The notes beneath the pieces were generated by a model. That model worked only from the letters and a program-made list of their open reading frames with translations, did no database searches and had not been told where the DNA came from. 64,000 bases of DNA from Roseinatronobacter bogoriensis DSM 18756 (GTDB taxonomy: Bacteria > Pseudomonadota > Alphaproteobacteria > Rhodobacterales > Rhodobacteraceae). The stretch is taken from contig NZ_SORN01000003.1 in NCBI RefSeq assembly GCF_004366635.1, positions 248,001 to 312,000 of the forward strand. Reading direction: 5' to 3'. The translations under genes and the position numbers were made by a program. Of this stretch, positions 61,470 through 64,000 are shown piece after piece (position 1 is the stretch's first letter; each line of letters begins with the position of its first letter).

Positions 61470-62495
61470 TCAGGCAATCCCGTATTGGCGATGCGCATCT
61501 GCGCAAGAGATCAGTTTGCCCTGAACCTCGTCCCAAAGATGCAGCTTCACTGTCGAGAGGCTTTCGACAATGGTCAGGCGCTGGGCCTCGGCCAGTTCAG
61601 GGAAATCGCGGATCACTTCGGGCAGGCGGTAGAAAGGAATGCGGGAATAAAGGTGATGCACATGGTGAATGCCGATATTGCCCGACAGCCAGCGCAGCGG
61701 TTGAGGCAGCACATAGTGCGAACTGCCTTCAAGTGCTGCATCGTGCAACTGCCACTCTTCACCCTTGGACCAATGCGTTTGTTCGAACTGGTGCTGCACA
61801 TAGAACAACCAGACGCCAATCGTGGCGGCAATCACAGACGTTGGCAGAAACACCAGTAGCACCGGCAGCAACCCGCCAAACCAGATGATCAGTGCCAGCG
61901 CGATGCCGATCATGGCATTGGTGCCCATAGCCGATGTCCAGTAACGCCAGCCCGCATTCATCAGCCCGACCGGCAGGCGGTTTTGCAGGATGAACAGATA
62001 GCTTGGCCCCAGCACGAACAGCACCAAGGGGTGACGATAAAGCCTGTACATGAACCGTCCGAAAGGGGAGCGCGCGCGATATTCCTCGACCGTGAGGGTG
62101 GTGACATCGCCAATACCGCGATGGTCCAGATCGCCGTGATGGGCGTGGTGAATCGCATGTGTGCGCCGCCACACGGCATAGGGTGTCAGGGTCAGCACCC
62201 CCAGCGCGCGCCCGACCCAGTCCTGTGCTGTGCGGTTCTTGAGGAATGACCCATGCCCGCAGTCATGCTGGATGATGAATATCCGAACCAGAAACGCACC
62301 ATTCATGACCGCCAGCACAAGTGCCAGCCACGGGCTGATGGACAGGGCCATCCAGGCGAGCGCCCAAAGTGCAAAGAAAGGCACAAGGGTTGCGGCCAGT
62401 TCAAAAACGCTGCGAAAGGTGGTCGGGTCACGATAGCGCGCAAGAGTAGAAAGCCAGCTGCGCGCGGTGCGGGGGGGAAGTACTTCGTTGTTCAT
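61470..62495 (-). CDS. Membrane fatty acid desaturase
   Basis: A 341-aa di-iron desaturase. The three histidine boxes are HDCGH at 77-81, HAIHHAHH at 113-120 and HHVHH near residue 280, with four or so membrane helices between them. This is the acyl-lipid (delta-12/omega-6-like) class, which needs oxygen. It ends 28 bp from the convergent LysR stop. The specific double bond position cannot be read from sequence. Confidence 0.9.
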   Translation of the reverse strand: MNNEVLPPRTARSWLSTLARYRDPTTFRSVFELAATLVPFFALWALAWMALSISPWLALVLAVMNGAFLVRIFIIQHDCGHGSFLKNRTAQDWVGRALGVLTLTPYAVWRRTHAIHHAHHGDLDHRGIGDVTTLTVEEYRARSPFGRFMYRLYRHPLVLFVLGPSYLFILQNRLPVGLMNAGWRYWTSAMGTNAMIGIALALIIWFGGLLPVLLVFLPTSVIAATIGVWLFYVQHQFEQTHWSKGEEWQLHDAALEGSSHYVLPQPLRWLSGNIGIHHVHHLYSRIPFYRLPEVIRDFPELAEAQRLTIVESLSTVKLHLWDEVQGKLISCADAHRQYGIA

Positions 62496-62798
62496 CAGAG
62501 CCTGTCGGTCGAGGCCGGAGTCATCCGGCGGGATAGCTGAGCGTTGTCAAGAAGCGCTAAGCTATCGACCCATTCCAGCCCCCATCGGATATTCGCTATC
62601 GAGAGGTACTTCAACAATTTTGATCGCGACTTTGGATTTCGTTTTAACAAATTTGATTGATTTCAATCTGAAGGGGAAATCAGCCGCGCAAACTCTGTTT
62701 TTCGGTGCCTGAATGCAACGCTGCGAAAGTGCCATCACCGGCACTTTCGCATGATCTGCCCTGTTATAGCTTGGTACTGGTCACGCAGGACCGCGCGG
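62496..62798. other. Intergenic region between desaturase and xylA
   Basis: About 300 bp without a gene, noticeably more AT-rich in 62610-62700 than its surroundings. It contains TTGAT-N4-TTCAA at 62653-62666, one mismatch from the FnrL/FNR consensus TTGAT-N4-ATCAA, and an 11-bp hairpin at 62723-62750. It should hold the desaturase promoter. Confidence 0.5.
62723..62750 (-). terminator. Hairpin downstream of xylA
   Basis: GCGAAAGTGCC (62723-62733) and GGCACTTTCGC (62740-62750) form an 11-bp perfect stem with a 6-nt loop, about 50 bp beyond the xylA stop on the minus strand. No T-tract follows, so termination is likely but not certain. Confidence 0.6.
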
Positions 62799-64000
62799 TT
62801 ACAGGTAACGGTTCACAAGGTTTTCAAGCCGCTCTTGTCTGCCAGAGCGCGGGTTTGGGTTGATATTCTGACTCAGAACATCCCCGGCGATACGATCCAG
62901 ATCGCTGTGCAGCATCGCTTGCGCCTCTGGCTTGTCCCAGCCAGCGTAGCGCGCCGCGCGCGCGGCTTCCAGCTTGCCATCTTCCAGCATGGCGGCGGCC
63001 GCTTTCAGCCCACGTGCGCACACATCCATCGCGCCCGCATGGGCAAGGATCAGGTCTTGGGGGTCCAGCGACTGGCGGCGCAGTTTTGCATCGAAATTCG
63101 TGCCGCCAGTGGTAAAGCCCCCCGCGCGCAGGATTTCGTAATAGGCCATCGCAACCTCTGGCGTGTTATTCGGGAACTGGTCTGTATCCCAGCCTGACTG
63201 ATAGTCATTCCGGTTCATGTCGATAGAGCCGAAAATGCCAAGGCTGGCCGCAAGTGCGATTTCATGCTCGAAGCTATGGCCCGCCAGAATGGCGTGACCC
63301 TGTTCGATATTCAGCTTCACTTCCTTTTCCAGCCCGAAGCGTTGCAGAAAGCCAAACACGGTTGCCACGTCATAATCATACTGGTGTTTGGTGGGTTCCT
63401 GTGGCTTTGGTTCGATCAGGATCGCGCCCTTGAAGCCGATCTTGTGCTTGTAATCCACCACCATCGACAGGAAGCGACCCATATGGTCCAACTCCTTGCT
63501 CAGGTCGGTATTGAGCAAGGTTTCATAGCCTTCGCGCCCACCCCAGAGCACGTAGTTTTCGCCATTCAGGCGCTGCGTGGCATCCATGCAGGTTTTGACC
63601 GTTGCTGCCGAGAAAGCGAAAATATCGGGGTCGGGGTTGGTGGCCGCCCCCGCCATATAGCGGCGATGGCTGAACAGATTGGCCGTGCCCCACAACAGTT
63701 TCGGCCCGCCCGCTTCCATCTTGGCGGCGAAATAATCTGTCATCTCTTCCAGATTGCGAGTGTTTTCCGCGAAATTGGCACCCTCCGGGCGCATGTCGGC
63801 GTCATGAAAGCAGAAATAGGGGGCGTTCAGAATGCGGAACATGTCAAACGCGACATCGGCCTTGCGTTTGGCATGTTCCATCGTGTCGCCAAACCAGGGG
63901 CGCTGGAATGTCTGGCCGCCGAAGGGGTCATTGCCGGGCCATGCGAAATTGTGCCAGTAGCACACGGCAAAGCGCAGATGATCTTCCATCCGGCGGCCGA
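62799..64000 (-). CDS. xylA: Xylose isomerase (5' end beyond window)
   Basis: Xylose isomerase converting D-xylose to D-xylulose. At least 400 codons are visible, with about 35-40 N-terminal residues missing beyond the right edge; the frame continues through 64000, and the internal ATG at 63989 lies in the conserved RRMEDHLRFAVCYWH block, so it is not the true start. The catalytic histidine is in FCFHDADM, metal ligands in ILIEPKPQEPTKHQYD and in NIEQGHAILAGHSFEHE. It suggests the organism can use xylose; xylB is not visible. Confidence 0.95.
   Translation of the reverse strand, partial: GRRMEDHLRFAVCYWHNFAWPGNDPFGGQTFQRPWFGDTMEHAKRKADVAFDMFRILNAPYFCFHDADMRPEGANFAENTRNLEEMTDYFAAKMEAGGPKLLWGTANLFSHRRYMAGAATNPDPDIFAFSAATVKTCMDATQRLNGENYVLWGGREGYETLLNTDLSKELDHMGRFLSMVVDYKHKIGFKGAILIEPKPQEPTKHQYDYDVATVFGFLQRFGLEKEVKLNIEQGHAILAGHSFEHEIALAASLGIFGSIDMNRNDYQSGWDTDQFPNNTPEVAMAYYEILRAGGFTTGGTNFDAKLRRQSLDPQDLILAHAGAMDVCARGLKAAAAMLEDGKLEAARAARYAGWDKPEAQAMLHSDLDRIAGDVLSQNINPNPRSGRQERLENLVNRYL

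Noticed and set aside
1..64000. tRNA, rRNA, CRISPR arrays, prophage, toxin-antitoxin pairs
   Set aside because: No cloverleaf-like segment, rRNA block, regularly spaced repeat array or phage gene was noticed when reading the gaps; a tRNA or covariance-model scan would be decisive.

Overview
The window reads as chromosomal DNA from a purple phototrophic alphaproteobacterium of the Rhodobacter/Rhodobaca/Roseinatronobacter type (Rhodobacteraceae). The evidence is a photosynthesis gene cluster with spheroidene-pathway carotenoid genes (crtA, crtC, crtD, crtE, crtF), a puf operon that carries pufQ and pufX and lacks a pufC cytochrome gene, the RegB-SenC-RegA redox regulators, a three-gene cytochrome bc1 operon, and GC-rich codon use throughout. 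The genus assignment is inference; no rRNA is present.

Positions 1-19066 hold the photosynthesis cluster. crtA-bchI-bchD-bchO run on the plus strand; crtD-crtC run convergently toward bchO; crtE-crtF and then bchC-bchX-bchY-bchZ-pufQ-pufB-pufA-pufL-pufM-pufX run on the plus strand, followed by dxs, which feeds isoprenoid precursors to carotenoids and the bacteriochlorophyll tail. Three promoter regions (upstream of crtA, between crtD and crtE, upstream of bchC) each carry two perfect TGT-N12-ACA palindromes, the known operator of the repressor PpsR/CrtJ. An RNA hairpin separates pufA from pufL, and the pufX-dxs gap is almost filled by five consecutive stem-loops.

Positions 19.1-31.3 kb are mostly housekeeping: a membrane helix-hairpin-helix protein, a CIA30 protein, RNase T2, a DUF1013/TrcR regulator, pheT, a hypothetical gene, enolase, an EamA transporter, petABC (bc1 complex), a glutathione S-transferase and a small hypothetical gene. 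Positions 31.4-34.2 kb hold regB divergent from senC-regA. Positions 34.3-49.5 kb hold a small lipoprotein, an SDR protein lacking the catalytic lysine, an RsmC-like methyltransferase, clpS, a HAD hydrolase, a DacA-SPOR fusion, dinB, amtB-glnK, a class A penicillin-binding protein, a zinc-ribbon membrane protein, ftsE-ftsX-plsC and aroQ.

Positions 49.9-54.1 kb encode a LuxR-type response regulator, a FIST-domain sensor and a hybrid histidine kinase that overlaps the FIST gene. This resembles the NosP/NahK (FIST plus kinase) arrangement known from Pseudomonas. The module lies between two direct copies of a structured ~175-bp repeat; a third copy is at 34.75 kb. Copies share hairpins, one with a paired (compensatory) change, and each sits shortly downstream of a plus-strand stop codon. 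I regard this repeat family and the module it brackets as the least explained part of the window.

Positions 54.5-61.4 kb hold a purine catabolism cluster (guaD, xdhC, xdhB, xdhA, with a divergent LysR regulator). A fatty acid desaturase and the 3' part of xylose isomerase, cut by the window edge, complete the region. I found no tRNA, rRNA, CRISPR array, insertion sequence or prophage.
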